From positions 141,288 to 205,287 of the forward strand of contig JAURXZ010000019.1 in assembly GCA_030654175.1 (NCBI GenBank): DNA of 64,000 nucleotides. The letters are read 5' to 3'. This document shows, one piece after another, positions 36,131-44,804 of the stretch. Within the stretch, counting starts at the first letter, position 1. The number at the start of each line of letters is the position of its first letter. A program made the position numbers and the translations under genes. Source of the DNA: Bacteroidia bacterium. GTDB taxonomy: Bacteria > Bacteroidota > Bacteroidia > 2-12-FULL-35-15. Below the pieces are notes generated by a model. The model was not told where the DNA came from. It saw nothing but the letters and a program-made list of their open reading frames with translations, and searched no databases.

Positions 36131-37446
36131 GATGTTTTTAAATCGTCTTCTTGTATAAATATCTTAGCTATAATAATCGTGCCTGGAAAATAATTTTGCA
36201 CAAATTTAACATAATCTGAATCAGGTTTGTTGGATATATCACCTTCTTCGTTAAATGTCATAACCTTCTGTTCATCAGCACCTTTCATCCTGATTTTTGT
36301 TTTGTATTTTCCATCAAACGTTATTGACGAATTACCAGATAGGATTGTCATTTTTGACAAGTTGTCAACACCGTCATCCCCTTTTAAGCCAAAAAAGCAG
36401 TCAATGAAGTTAATCGTACCATTGCCTCTATGTGGGCTGATACTACTTACACCATCTTGCAATGCATATAAGGTCCATAACGTTTCTTCTTTGAAAGATT
36501 CTCCCGTGAACCAATTTTTTTTTGTATATTTAGAAGACAATTCTTCCATTCGAGTAACAATCTCTTGATTTTTACATACTTCAGGGTTATTCAGTCTTTC
36601 ATAAATGGTTTCACCAAAATTAAGAATAACTAAATTGAAAATACCAACATGATTTTCGTTATCATCAATTGAATCTTCAAAATACCCAATTGAATATCGA
36701 TGATTTGTTGATGAATGATCTTCTGCATTTGTTATTATTTCTCCAGAAATATTAGCAATATATTTTTTAGCCTTCGCTGTAAGTTCCGGCTTATTCATCT
36801 TTTTTAAACAAGAAATTACATAGTCTACTAAAGCGGTTACATCTAATTCCTTTTTAGCTTCTCTTGCCTCGTCATTAGATTTATGGGTACGAAAACCTAT
36901 GCATAATGGATAAGAAATTACACTTGGGTCTTTGTAATCAAAGTTGTTTATGTTTTTATAGGCCCCTGTTGAATAAAGAAATTTTTTAATTTTTAAGGAC
37001 GTGTTAATTATCCTTATACTTTTAACATAATTTCTATAACCATAGCTACTTCTTTTTTTGTAATAGCCAATAATATCCTTTAAAATAATATCCATGCAAA
37101 TTGACGCATCAAGATCTATTCTTTCACAGTCTTTGAAATCAATTTCAATGTTAATAGAGTCTTGCCTGTATAAAGAAAAAAGTAAGTCTTTTAAAAACTT
37201 AAAGCTTTTACTTGGTTCGTCAACTAAGGAAAATGTAGACGGAATTTTAAATCTATTTTCCTTATTTTCTAAAACATTCGCTTTTGAAAAAACATCTTTT
37301 ATTTTAACTATATGTCTAACGTTTTTTGAGTGCATTGCCGATTCTCCAACAGAATTGGTGTTTCTTAGTTTTCCTTGTCTTTTAAGAGAGTTAAGGAATT
37401 TTTTATGACCTCGTTCGGTAATTTGAATGTTTTCTTTTTTACTCAT
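36127..37446 (-). CDS. GHKL-type ATPase with N-terminal STAS-like region
   Basis: 439 residues. Residues about 85-170 look like a STAS-type fold (INIEIDFKDCERIDLDASICMDII). Residues about 225-380 carry GHKL ATP-binding boxes: N box SGEIITNAEDHSS, a G1-like NLVILNFGETIYERL (Asn instead of Asp), and a G2-like SPHRGNGTINF. No phospho-acceptor His domain is visible, so it is nearer to anti-sigma/MORC-type ATPases than to a sensor kinase. It lies 85 bp 3' of a tRNA-Val gene and shares overlaps with the two genes below. The function is not known; island position hints at defence or stress signalling. Confidence 0.6.
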   Translation of the reverse strand: MSKKENIQITERGHKKFLNSLKRQGKLRNTNSVGESAMHSKNVRHIVKIKDVFSKANVLENKENRFKIPSTFSLVDEPSKSFKFLKDLLFSLYRQDSINIEIDFKDCERIDLDASICMDIILKDIIGYYKKRSSYGYRNYVKSIRIINTSLKIKKFLYSTGAYKNINNFDYKDPSVISYPLCIGFRTHKSNDEAREAKKELDVTALVDYVISCLKKMNKPELTAKAKKYIANISGEIITNAEDHSSTNHRYSIGYFEDSIDDNENHVGIFNLVILNFGETIYERLNNPEVCKNQEIVTRMEELSSKYTKKNWFTGESFKEETLWTLYALQDGVSSISPHRGNGTINFIDCFFGLKGDDGVDNLSKMTILSGNSSITFDGKYKTKIRMKGADEQKVMTFNEEGDISNKPDSDYVKFVQNYFPGTIIIAKIFIQEDDLKTS

Positions 37447-37530
37447 TTTTTTATTAAAAAAGTTCTCTCAAAAAACGAAGGTATGAAAAAGGACATAGAA
37501 AGATTGTTTAAAATACGGTCATATTCTTTG

Positions 37531-37605
37531 TGGGCAATACTGGGCTCGAACCAGCGACCCCTACCTTGTCGAGGTAGTGCTCTGAACCAACTGAGCTAAT
37601 TGCCC
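37531..37605 (-). tRNA. tRNA-Val (anticodon GAC)
   Basis: 75 nt including the discriminator A. The acceptor stem GGGCAAT / ATTGCCC pairs perfectly; D arm GCTC...GAGC; anticodon stem CTACC / GGTAG with loop TCGACAA; T arm with TTCGAGC. The anticodon is GAC. Position 33 is C rather than the nearly universal U. CCA is not encoded (the next bases are CAA). Confidence 0.88.
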
Positions 37606-37606
37606 T

Positions 37607-37918
37607 TTAAATCAATAAAAAAAGCCACCTGTTTAGGTGGCTTTTGGTGGGAACTACTGACGAAATATCGAAACAATTGTTAGACGACATAGAGGTTTTA
37701 GCCAATTTAGAACCATATTTGAATATTTGAGCCGATAACATTGAGTTTAGATAAAATATAATTTTCTCAAGGTTTTCTAATCGCTTTATGGCTTGCCGCC
37801 CAATACTTGTTCTTAAATCGTAACCACTTATTTCTAAATGACTAGAATCAATCTTTGCGCAAACACAATATTTCACCTTTTGTTCTTCTACAGCCTCCTT
37901 GTATTTGGAATTACTCAT
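37607..37918 (-). CDS. Doubtful small ORF, possibly a gene remnant
   Basis: 103 codons from an ATG, with no recognised domain. Its last residues are encoded by the terminator hairpin at 37617-37642, which real genes rarely do; the reading frame may have shifted or lost its own stop. The N-terminus (SNSKYKEAVEEQKVKYCVCAKIDSSHLEISGYDL) looks protein-like, so a truncated gene is possible. Confidence 0.3.
   Translation of the reverse strand: MSNSKYKEAVEEQKVKYCVCAKIDSSHLEISGYDLRTSIGRQAIKRLENLEKIIFYLNSMLSAQIFKYGSKLAKTSMSSNNCFDISSVVPTKSHLNRWLFLLI
37617..37642 (-). terminator. Intrinsic terminator upstream of the tRNA
   Basis: Hairpin AGCCACCT / AGGTGGCT with loop GTTT at 37623-37642; on the minus strand a run of seven T follows. 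It ends transcripts coming from the right, just before the tRNA. Confidence 0.8.
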
Positions 37919-37961
37919 AAGCCATTCTTTGAATTGTATTAATTTAAAAATGTTAGGCTAA

Positions 37962-38405
37962 TTAGTTTAATGCAGTCGCAGATACAACGTCCCAGCCAAT
38001 TGTTGCTACGTTCTGGTAAGTGTCAATTTTCAGGTCAACCGTTTTGTCCGAGTTTGCGTTAACAATCTCATAGATAGTATATTCTTTAGCGCCTAATTCT
38101 GTCTTTGTTTTTGTAAAAAACCTTACTCTAACTATAATATCTTTATATGAAGCTAATGTAGCTTTATTATGAATTGTGCATTTTATTTTTAATTTATCGC
38201 CCCAAAAGTTTTCCCTATATGTCCCATCCGCTGATAAATATTCCGTTGGTGTAGCCTGCTCTTGTTGTTTTAGTTCCGCTCTTAATTGTTCTGGAGTTTT
38301 TGGTACTTCAAGTGATGCTGCGTAATTGCCTGCCGTACCAGAATCGGAATTACAGCTTGTCAAAATTGTTGTGGTAACGAGAAGAATAAAAAGTTTATTT
38401 TTCAT
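37962..38405 (-). CDS. Lipoprotein of unknown function
   Basis: 147 residues from ATG 38405; the longer frame starts with TTG. The lipobox ILTSC puts the lipidated Cys near residue 18, followed by a Ser/Gly linker. The mature domain (about 65-147) is beta-rich, with KIKCTIHNKATLASYKDIIVRVRFFTKTKTELGAKEYTI, a pattern like FxLYD/immunoglobulin-type lipoprotein domains. It has no operon partner. Confidence 0.6.
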   Translation of the reverse strand: MKNKLFILLVTTTILTSCNSDSGTAGNYAASLEVPKTPEQLRAELKQQEQATPTEYLSADGTYRENFWGDKLKIKCTIHNKATLASYKDIIVRVRFFTKTKTELGAKEYTIYEIVNANSDKTVDLKIDTYQNVATIGWDVVSATALN

Positions 38406-38590
38406 AACAGTCAAGGGTTCGTTTATTTACCAAATGTAATACTTTTTATTAACAACATTATTTCTGTCAGTCTGAATGTCTGGGTATATTCCCCTAATGG
38501 TTTGAACGCTTCTGCAGTGCGGAATTGGGAATCACTTCATTGCCCGCAAGCACAAAATATAATTAGAAATTCAAAAGTTTAATTTATCTC

Positions 38591-38615
38591 GACAGCATTG
38601 CACAAGCGTGCTGTC
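38591..38615 (-). terminator. Possible terminator of the MerC-family gene
   Basis: Hairpin GACAGCA / TGCTGTC with an 11-nt loop, 29 bp beyond the stop at 38644. The downstream T content is weak. Confidence 0.35.
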
Positions 38616-38643
38616 ATATACTGCCTTTTTTCGTTTGTGTCCA

Positions 38644-39252
38644 TTAGCAACAATTCTCATCTGCTTGAATTGGTGGACATTTAACTGTCCCGTAACTACA
38701 ATAAACACAACAGTCGCCTTGCAATGGTTTAAGTTGTTTTTTACAATTTTCACACTCGTAGAAATATACACATGCATCAGTTGGCATAATTTCAGTCTTC
38801 TTGTGTCCGCAATTTGGGCAGGTCAATGTTGATTGTGTTTCTACTGTCTTCCCGTTGTATATTGTGCAAGTGTCGGAAGTTTCGTGCATTTTGTTCCTTT
38901 TATAGTTCCAAATTGTCGCAATGAGAAGTCCGAACATACCAGCGTAAAGAAAATACGTCCAATAATCGCTGTCGTTAAAGTTGTAAGTATAGAAAATTAA
39001 CAGTCCGCTTGGAAAAGCCACCATTAATGGATATAAACAACGGTGTCTACGATATGAAATGTAAAGTCCGCCAACTGAAATTAAAATCATTGCTTGAAAA
39101 ACCCACATTGTCCACCCACCGAAAAGTTCAAGGCTACCAAGTCCTAGTGCGGAAGCTGCAAATGCAAAGAGTGGAAAACAGCAAGGTGAAAATATTGCGG
39201 TCAAAAAAAGTCCAGCCGTACCCAATTTGTCTATGTTACTCGCTAATTTCAT
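38644..39252 (-). CDS. MerC-family membrane protein with Cys-rich tail
   Basis: 202 residues with four predicted helices. AIFSPCCFPLFAFAASALGLGSLELFGG holds the vicinal Cys pair of MerC/MerT-type mercury carriers. The C-terminal half is Cys-rich: CPNCGHKK and CVYFYECENCKK form a ribbon, then GDCCVYCSYGTVKCPPIQADENCC. This tail recurs on Bacteroidota MerC-like proteins. The probable role is metal (mercury or other thiophilic ion) transport or trafficking; no mer operon is present. Confidence 0.75.
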   Translation of the reverse strand: MKLASNIDKLGTAGLFLTAIFSPCCFPLFAFAASALGLGSLELFGGWTMWVFQAMILISVGGLYISYRRHRCLYPLMVAFPSGLLIFYTYNFNDSDYWTYFLYAGMFGLLIATIWNYKRNKMHETSDTCTIYNGKTVETQSTLTCPNCGHKKTEIMPTDACVYFYECENCKKQLKPLQGDCCVYCSYGTVKCPPIQADENCC

Positions 39253-39330
39253 TCTCGTTTTTTCCGTTACTGTAGGTTTTGTCAGGGTTGCATATAACTA
39301 ATGTACAGGAGATACTAATTATTCTAATTG

Positions 39331-39428
39331 GATAGCTTATATAAATATAATTAAAAAAACAAATGGTTCGACTTTACTGTGGAGATAAATCTCATTCAGC
39401 AAGATAAGGATTTTGAGAGTAGTGAATC
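39331..39428. repeat. Diverged direct repeat, left copy
   Basis: Begins GATAGCTTATATAAATATAA and contains TTCGACTTTACTGTGGAGAT. It matches 59294-59395 in the same orientation at roughly 75-80 percent by eye, including the tail (AAGATAAGGATTTTGAGAGT against AAGACAAGGGTTTTAAGAGT). The two copies bracket the 20-kb foreign-looking block. The rest of the 435-bp gap (39253-39687) holds nothing recognisable. Confidence 0.6.
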
Positions 39429-39687
39429 AGGAGACAAATTTTAAAACAAATTGCTTTAATAACTTCGACACATAAAAATTACGAATTTGTTTGATTTGGA
39501 AATTAACTGTTCTGCCACCCCAAGGCTTTTAACTGTTAAGCCTTCCCATAAACTCCTGAAAATTTATTATATTGCATCTTAAATCAGTTATATGGAGTTT
39601 CCATAAGCTTGTATATTAGAGGAATGCTAATTCTGAGGTATACATTTGAGGACTTTTCATTTTTTAACTATATATAATTAAAAAACA

Positions 39688-40746
39688 ATGAAGATGAATT
39701 ATCCTATAAAATATAAAGCTGTATTCGTAACCTTAATTTTTTCTTTTTCAATAATCTTATCCGAAGCAAAAACTCCTCCATCTAATGTACAAATAGAGAT
39801 GAAGGTAACTAAAGCCGCTTATAATGAATTAAGAGATAGTGTCCTAAATGAATTCAAAAGTATTAAAAAGGTATTAGCAGAAAATGAAGAAGCATATCAG
39901 AGACTTGAAAAGTCAATGGAGATTGCAAACAATACCATTAGTGCTCAAAACTCATTATTCGATGGATTTGGAGTTCTTTATGGAATTATTACTATAGTTA
40001 TTACGGTATTACCTCTTCTAGTGTATTTTATTCAGATCAAACCCGCAGTTGATGAGGCGAAGGTAGCCACTCAAGAATCAGTTGAAAAAAGTATTGAAAT
40101 TGACAAAAAATTCCATGAACTAGCGCTAAAATTCGATGAAAAGTTAAACGCAAAAGTTAAAGCAATTCAAGATAAAAGTAGAATTGAAAAAATAGACCAA
40201 GCAATTAGCAATATTAACATTCCACAAAATGAGCAAACTGTTTATTCTATTAATTACATATCCTTAGTGCCTAATGAGCTCTTTTCAGAATTGCATTTAT
40301 ATAAGTTATATCAGGCATCTAAATTCCTAACTTCAATCAATGATCAAATAGTTTTAGCTTCTAAATTAACTACTCAAAAAACTGCATTTACAGAGGAATT
40401 TTTTCGAAATAAAATTATTTCAGAAAACCATGAAACTATTATTTACCAAACTGTTCTATATTTTGCAAAATATGGTCTTTTTGATTCGGCTTTAGAAAAT
40501 ATTTCTAATCAAATTATGCGGCAGGATGGATTGTATAAAAAAATAGTGGGTTGGTTATCTGATCAGTTTCCAGAACAAATCCTTTCCCTTATTAACTATG
40601 ACAGGCTCAACGATAATATCAGTGAAAAAGAAAAAAATGAGGTAATCAAGGAATTATCTAATGAGAGAATATATGGAAAAATTAAAAATGAAATTTCAAA
40701 ATCAAAAATAGTGCGATTCAGGAATCAATTAAGCCTTCAATTTTAG
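39688..40746 (+). CDS. Exported/membrane coiled-coil protein, function unknown
   Basis: 352 residues. An N-terminal signal or anchor (about 9-27), a helical charged segment with coiled-coil character (40-90), a membrane helix at about 96-118 (FGVLYGIITIVITVLPLLVYFI), then a second coiled coil and a helical cytoplasmic part. No catalytic motif is seen. It is convergent with the ubiquitin-like operon (6 bp between stops) and is the only plus-strand gene in the left part of the block. Confidence 0.6.
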   Translation: MKMNYPIKYKAVFVTLIFSFSIILSEAKTPPSNVQIEMKVTKAAYNELRDSVLNEFKSIKKVLAENEEAYQRLEKSMEIANNTISAQNSLFDGFGVLYGIITIVITVLPLLVYFIQIKPAVDEAKVATQESVEKSIEIDKKFHELALKFDEKLNAKVKAIQDKSRIEKIDQAISNINIPQNEQTVYSINYISLVPNELFSELHLYKLYQASKFLTSINDQIVLASKLTTQKTAFTEEFFRNKIISENHETIIYQTVLYFAKYGLFDSALENISNQIMRQDGLYKKIVGWLSDQFPEQILSLINYDRLNDNISEKEKNEVIKELSNERIYGKIKNEISKSKIVRFRNQLSLQF

Positions 40747-40751
40747 AAATA

Positions 40752-41114
40752 TTAATTTTCCCAAGTAGATTTAGCCCATATCAATTTTCCGCTTTTAATA
40801 ATAAAATGACTACGGCAACCTTCTGTTCTCCATATTGAAGGAGATATAGTGGGACGGCCTAACTTATCAATCCATATTCTCCAACTAGGATTAGCCCCTT
40901 TGATAAGAGAAAGCATTATAATTTCATTGCATCCACAGGGACATCTTAAGTAAGCCCACTTTACATAATCTTTTCCACCAACAATTGTTATTCGATCAAC
41001 CCTTATATTTTCATGCGGAGGATTATCATGCACGAAATTTGTTGAATAATTAATTAATCCGAAGCGATTCAAAAGTTGTGAAATTGATTTTGAGATAAAA
41101 TTATTATTTTTCAT
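40752..41114 (-). CDS. DUF6527-type protein of a ubiquitination-like operon
   Basis: 120 residues. RCPCGCNEIIMLSLIKG (Cys58, Cys60, Cys62), SWRIWIDKLGRPTISPSIW (Ser91 and Ser93) and GCRSHFIIKSGKLIW (Cys100, His103) match the DUF6527 pattern as I recall it. In bacterial ubiquitination-like (Bub) operons this family is reported as a Ser-His dyad protease acting on the ubiquitin-like protein; the Ser and His above would be the dyad. It is 1 bp from the E1 gene and is the last gene of the operon. Confidence 0.7.
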   Translation of the reverse strand: MKNNNFISKSISQLLNRFGLINYSTNFVHDNPPHENIRVDRITIVGGKDYVKWAYLRCPCGCNEIIMLSLIKGANPSWRIWIDKLGRPTISPSIWRTEGCRSHFIIKSGKLIWAKSTWEN

Positions 41115-41115
41115 T

Positions 41116-42516
41116 CTATACCATATCCAAAAACGGTTCCATATCTCCTCTTCCCCAGTAGGAAGTATTACTACAAATTTTACATTCTATTCGGCTTTTA
41201 TTTAGTGGTTTTAGATCCATGTCCATATGAAAAAACCGTAATCTATGATTTACTGCACCTGTAGATCGATAGCCCTGTATCCTGTGTATAAATTCGTTAA
41301 CTGCTACAGTTGCTATTTCAGTTGTAAAAGTTATAACTGCTGGACTGGGATTCTGTTCTCCTAAAACATACGCTTCTGCTTTTAATCGTTCGTAACCATC
41401 TGGATCATTTCGTTTTAAACTTTCAGCATTGGCTTGGGTTGCATTTATTACTCCATTACAGAGTAAACAGGAGCAACCAGGAAAAAGTACAGTAACTCGT
41501 CCATTCAGGTTTCTTATACTTGGAGGTTCTTCATTAGACACGATGATTGCTAACCCCATATCAATTACCGGGATTAAGTAAAAATATGCAAGTCTATTAA
41601 TTAGCAATCTACCTGAATTATCATCCGTGCAACCAAAAATAACATCACAAGATTTTAAAGCATTTTTAGCCTCATTAGAAGAAACCCAATCTTGAATAGG
41701 AACCACTTTGGTTTCTAATCCCATTTCTTCAATCTCTAATGCAATTACTTTAACCTTTGGTTTATCAATATCTTTAGATTTAGCTCCATGTAATCGATTT
41801 AAATTTGTAATTTCAACTACATCTTTATCAATTAAAAGAATATGCCCAATTCCAAGGCGGGCTAACAGCATCGCAGTTGCGGAACCAGTGGCACCACATC
41901 CAACAATGCCCACTTTTAATTTCGATAAATCTTGGATTAATGTTTTTCCAAAAGCCAATTGTTGCCGATGAAAAGCTTCGTGCGTGTGAAATTTTTTTTG
42001 ATGTGGGTATAAAAATTTATAGTTATCTCCTAAAATCCTAATGAAACTTAAATCAGTGCTTCTAAGATTACAATCCCATGCTCTTCCTATTAAATTACCA
42101 TCAGGCGTGATTATAAGACTCAAATGAGCTCTAGTCCCACCATTCCTATTAAATGCGAGTTTAAATAAAGCCGGTTCATGTTCGTCATCTACAGAAGAAA
42201 AATGATTTACTCCGGTAGGATGGTTATGGACAACGGCTATAGCAAAATTTTTGCTTTCAGCTTTTTTAAGAACGGCTAGAAATGAATTTGTATCCCATGT
42301 AACCTTATATTTTTCAGACTCAATAAGTTCCTCATCAGGTACTGTAATAATCTCTCTTGATAAAAATCTTTCTTCATGCTCTTCATCCCAAATGTTGTTT
42401 TCCAAAAAAGACCTGCCACATAAAATATAAGCTACTCTTTCAAGGCCATCCTCCCGAATCAAATGATTCTTTAACTGGTCATAATGTTCTTGGGTAAGAG
42501 TTAAAGTATTGTTCAT
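41116..42516 (-). CDS. JAB-E1 fusion: metalloprotease plus ThiF-type ubiquitin activator
   Basis: 466 residues. Residues about 1-150 form a JAB/MPN domain with VVHNHPTGVNHFSSVDD (His97, His99, Ser107/108, Asp110), a likely zinc deubiquitinase. Residues about 195-430 are an E1 domain: KVGIVGCGATGS nucleotide loop, LLIDKDVVEITNLNR, GCTDDNSGR and a CLLC ... CKIC zinc set. The crossover region reads GEQNPSPAVIT, with Ser391 near where a catalytic Cys is common; Bub-type E1s are reported to use oxyester chemistry. It overlaps the E2 gene by four bases (ATGA). Confidence 0.82.
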   Translation of the reverse strand: MNNTLTLTQEHYDQLKNHLIREDGLERVAYILCGRSFLENNIWDEEHEERFLSREIITVPDEELIESEKYKVTWDTNSFLAVLKKAESKNFAIAVVHNHPTGVNHFSSVDDEHEPALFKLAFNRNGGTRAHLSLIITPDGNLIGRAWDCNLRSTDLSFIRILGDNYKFLYPHQKKFHTHEAFHRQQLAFGKTLIQDLSKLKVGIVGCGATGSATAMLLARLGIGHILLIDKDVVEITNLNRLHGAKSKDIDKPKVKVIALEIEEMGLETKVVPIQDWVSSNEAKNALKSCDVIFGCTDDNSGRLLINRLAYFYLIPVIDMGLAIIVSNEEPPSIRNLNGRVTVLFPGCSCLLCNGVINATQANAESLKRNDPDGYERLKAEAYVLGEQNPSPAVITFTTEIATVAVNEFIHRIQGYRSTGAVNHRLRFFHMDMDLKPLNKSRIECKICSNTSYWGRGDMEPFLDMV

Positions 42517-42893
42517 CCTGCAATTTTTACTGCTTCTTCTATACGTTTCAAATAAGTATGGATACCGTCAATACCACTTCTCCATTGAGATGCGTCAAAA
42601 TGCCTTGACCAGCGTTGCCAATTTTTCCCTTCAAAAGTCTGAATTGACTCTGTAGCTCTAGCCGGACGATTTAAAGGCATCAATAAAATTGGTGGAAAAA
42701 AATAGAACATATCAGGAGGAGTATCAGGATATCCGGGTGGCAATAAAATCAATAAATCAGCTTTTTCATGATTAAATTTTCCTTTTGGAAGATTCCAATC
42801 TTGAATTATTAATCCTTTTTGGTTCTCTGTTACTTCACGAAAAACAAAACGTTTTTCATTCAAATAATCTCGATCAAATTCTGGCAAAAACAT
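42513..42893 (-). CDS. Prokaryotic E2-family-E protein without cysteine
   Basis: 126 residues. KADLLILLPPGYPDTPPDMFYFFPP is the E2 strand-and-P-x-x-P region; NWQRWSRHFDASQWRSGIDG is the conserved end block of prokaryotic E2 family E. The protein has no cysteine at all, so a thioester mechanism is impossible. Ser96, Ser102 and His98 sit in the block where an oxyester nucleophile could be. It lies between the Ubl and E1 genes with 3-bp and -4-bp spacing. Confidence 0.8.
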   Translation of the reverse strand: MFLPEFDRDYLNEKRFVFREVTENQKGLIIQDWNLPKGKFNHEKADLLILLPPGYPDTPPDMFYFFPPILLMPLNRPARATESIQTFEGKNWQRWSRHFDASQWRSGIDGIHTYLKRIEEAVKIAG

Positions 42894-42896
42894 AAT

Positions 42897-43136
42897 CTAT
42901 CCTTCTGTTGTAGCTGTTGGTCCAGAAAAAAAATGTTCTCTTCCTGGAGGCAACAAATCAATACTATCACTATCACTTATCGGCAAATCTGCTTCTGATC
43001 CTTTACTTTTAAGCCAAATCCCAAAATTTGCAGGAATTACTCCCAAAACACGAAGTTCTGCACCTGTTATAAATTGGCTAGGATGATCATGCGGTTTATT
43101 ATCAATCAATATTTTATAAGGAGGATTATTAGCCAT
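42897..43136 (-). CDS. Ubiquitin-like protein (multiubiquitin-type, single domain)
   Basis: 79 residues. YKILIDNKPHDHPSQFITGAELRVLG and DSIDLLPPGREHFFSGP are the start and end of the bacterial multi-ubiquitin domain; only one copy is present. The protein ends PTATTEG, so a single terminal Gly is available for adenylation without processing. It is the first gene of the operon; a TATTTTTG -7-like box lies 32-39 bp upstream. Confidence 0.8.
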   Translation of the reverse strand: MANNPPYKILIDNKPHDHPSQFITGAELRVLGVIPANFGIWLKSKGSEADLPISDSDSIDLLPPGREHFFSGPTATTEG

Positions 43137-43167
43137 AAGTAATGTTATTAATTAGTAAATATTCAAA

Positions 43168-43175
43168 CAAAAATA
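43168..43175 (-). promoter_or_regulatory. -7 box of the ubiquitination-like operon
   Basis: TATTTTTG on the minus strand fits the Bacteroidota TAnnTTTG element and lies 32-39 bp before the Ubl start codon in a 146-bp gap. Confidence 0.4.
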
Positions 43176-43282
43176 CATCATTTTAGTGCTAAATTAATGG
43201 ATTAATGAAAATTGTTACAAATATAGATCCAAAACCTTGTCACTAGGCAATATTATACGTTTAAAAAGCCTCTTTTAATTAA

Positions 43283-44767
43283 TTAAAATATATCCATCTC
43301 TCCACCCTGATTAAACCTCCCATTTTGAGTCGCCCTTCCCTTTTCAGGCACTTCAATAACTATATCCACATCGTGCTGAAAATGGTTAGAACCTCTAAAA
43401 TTACCCTCCTTTGTAGTCTGAAATACGTAAATGAACGAAACACCCGGATTATTCGCTTTTAAGGTGTCCAAATCGCCCGGCTGGAGTTCCATTTTGTTCA
43501 CACTATCAATGAACACATAATCATAATTGCTTAACGTATCTGGCAAATAATCGCTCACAAATAAGTTAGGGTGTTTTACATTGGTATCGTTCAATTTCTT
43601 TTGAAGCGTAGCATCAAGCTTTTCCTCTTTGGCAACATACAATACTTTTCCGTGATTACGGGCAAGGTATCCGGCAAAATCAATGCACAAATACGATTTA
43701 CCCATTTTAGGTTTACCGAATACCATTGCAGTAAATCCTTTCGATGGATCTCCAATAAAATCTAACCACTTACCGGAAAATCCGATACTATCAAATTGCA
43801 TCCTTGCAAAATCAACGCTATTCATAATTTTATTTTGCTTTGTTACAGCTTGTAGTTCTTCACCGTCATCATCTATACCATCTAAACCATGACAACCACA
43901 ACCATTCAGAATGCCTAACAATCCATTTAATTCATGTTTAGATATATCAAGCGCATCGTGTTGTTTTGGTTTGAATAACAAATTGTGCAAGCTCAAATAC
44001 ATCACGTTTACTTTATCAGCATACTTATCAGCTTTCGTTAAAACACCTTGTTTAACTGCTTTCTTCATATCATCAAACAGCTTTTGAGCCTTATCTTTTA
44101 TGGCTTTTTTACCCTGTAAACCAACATAGCGTTTTATAAATTTAATAGAAGGCATTACCTTTTCACTTTTAACCAGTTTAATCATCTTCTCCATTGTTTC
44201 AGGCTTTAATTGGATTTGAACACTTCTATCCATAGTATTATAGGTCTGCACCAATTTCTCCTGAATGATTTTAATTTCGTTTGCGTAAGGAGAAGTCTTA
44301 CGAATACGCTTTTCAATAATAGCTTTTTGCAAACTGTTTAGAAAGCCCAGTAGCTGTTCGGCTGTTTTCGTTTTACCGTTCAACAGGGTAAAGCGTTTGA
44401 TAAATTTTAATTCATCTTCAATATGCTCAACCGGTGTTGCAGTATCCATCTTTTTTTGTTTTACCGCTTTTTCTTTGTGCTTTTTGTTAGGTTTCGATTG
44501 ATGCTGCTCTTTTTCACGCTTAACAGTTTCCTTGTGTCCAGGATTAACCGTTTTCTGTTTCGGTTTCTCTTGCTTTACATATTCATTGAGCTTTGTTAAA
44601 TACAAATCAATCATACGTTTGATTGTAGCATTACTGTTATAGGTTTCCCAACTTGCACCCTCTTGAGTTACTTTGTTCACTAATTCGTGGCTCTTTAAGA
44701 GTGTTGACGGCAAGTGGTTTGCACCCATGCTATTGATTTGATTGTAATAATTGTTTGTTGTTATCAT
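43283..44767 (-). CDS. RecA/DnaB-fold P-loop ATPase of the foreign module
   Basis: 494 residues. The N-terminal half is basic and helical with a Lys-rich linker (about 68-107). A Gly-rich segment at 279-300 (LNGLLGILNGCGCHGLDG) precedes the ATPase core. Walker A GKPKMGKSY is at 351-359, Walker B YDYVFIDSVN at about 427, and the C-terminal HDVDIVIEVPEKGRA resembles the last strand of RadA/DnaB-type ATPases. It could be a replication helicase loader, a recombinase-like ATPase or a particle-packaging motor; the sequence does not decide. Last gene of the module. Confidence 0.6.
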   Translation of the reverse strand: MITTNNYYNQINSMGANHLPSTLLKSHELVNKVTQEGASWETYNSNATIKRMIDLYLTKLNEYVKQEKPKQKTVNPGHKETVKREKEQHQSKPNKKHKEKAVKQKKMDTATPVEHIEDELKFIKRFTLLNGKTKTAEQLLGFLNSLQKAIIEKRIRKTSPYANEIKIIQEKLVQTYNTMDRSVQIQLKPETMEKMIKLVKSEKVMPSIKFIKRYVGLQGKKAIKDKAQKLFDDMKKAVKQGVLTKADKYADKVNVMYLSLHNLLFKPKQHDALDISKHELNGLLGILNGCGCHGLDGIDDDGEELQAVTKQNKIMNSVDFARMQFDSIGFSGKWLDFIGDPSKGFTAMVFGKPKMGKSYLCIDFAGYLARNHGKVLYVAKEEKLDATLQKKLNDTNVKHPNLFVSDYLPDTLSNYDYVFIDSVNKMELQPGDLDTLKANNPGVSFIYVFQTTKEGNFRGSNHFQHDVDIVIEVPEKGRATQNGRFNQGGEMDIF

Positions 44768-44804
44768 AAAGTTATTTTTTTGTAATTCCTATCTATAAAA
44801 AGGA

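Noticed and set aside
35237..37531. tRNA-associated integrated island with att repeat
   Set aside because: I could not find a copy of the tRNA 3' end to the left of the GHKL/STAS trio and there is no integrase, so only the island-like position is noted.
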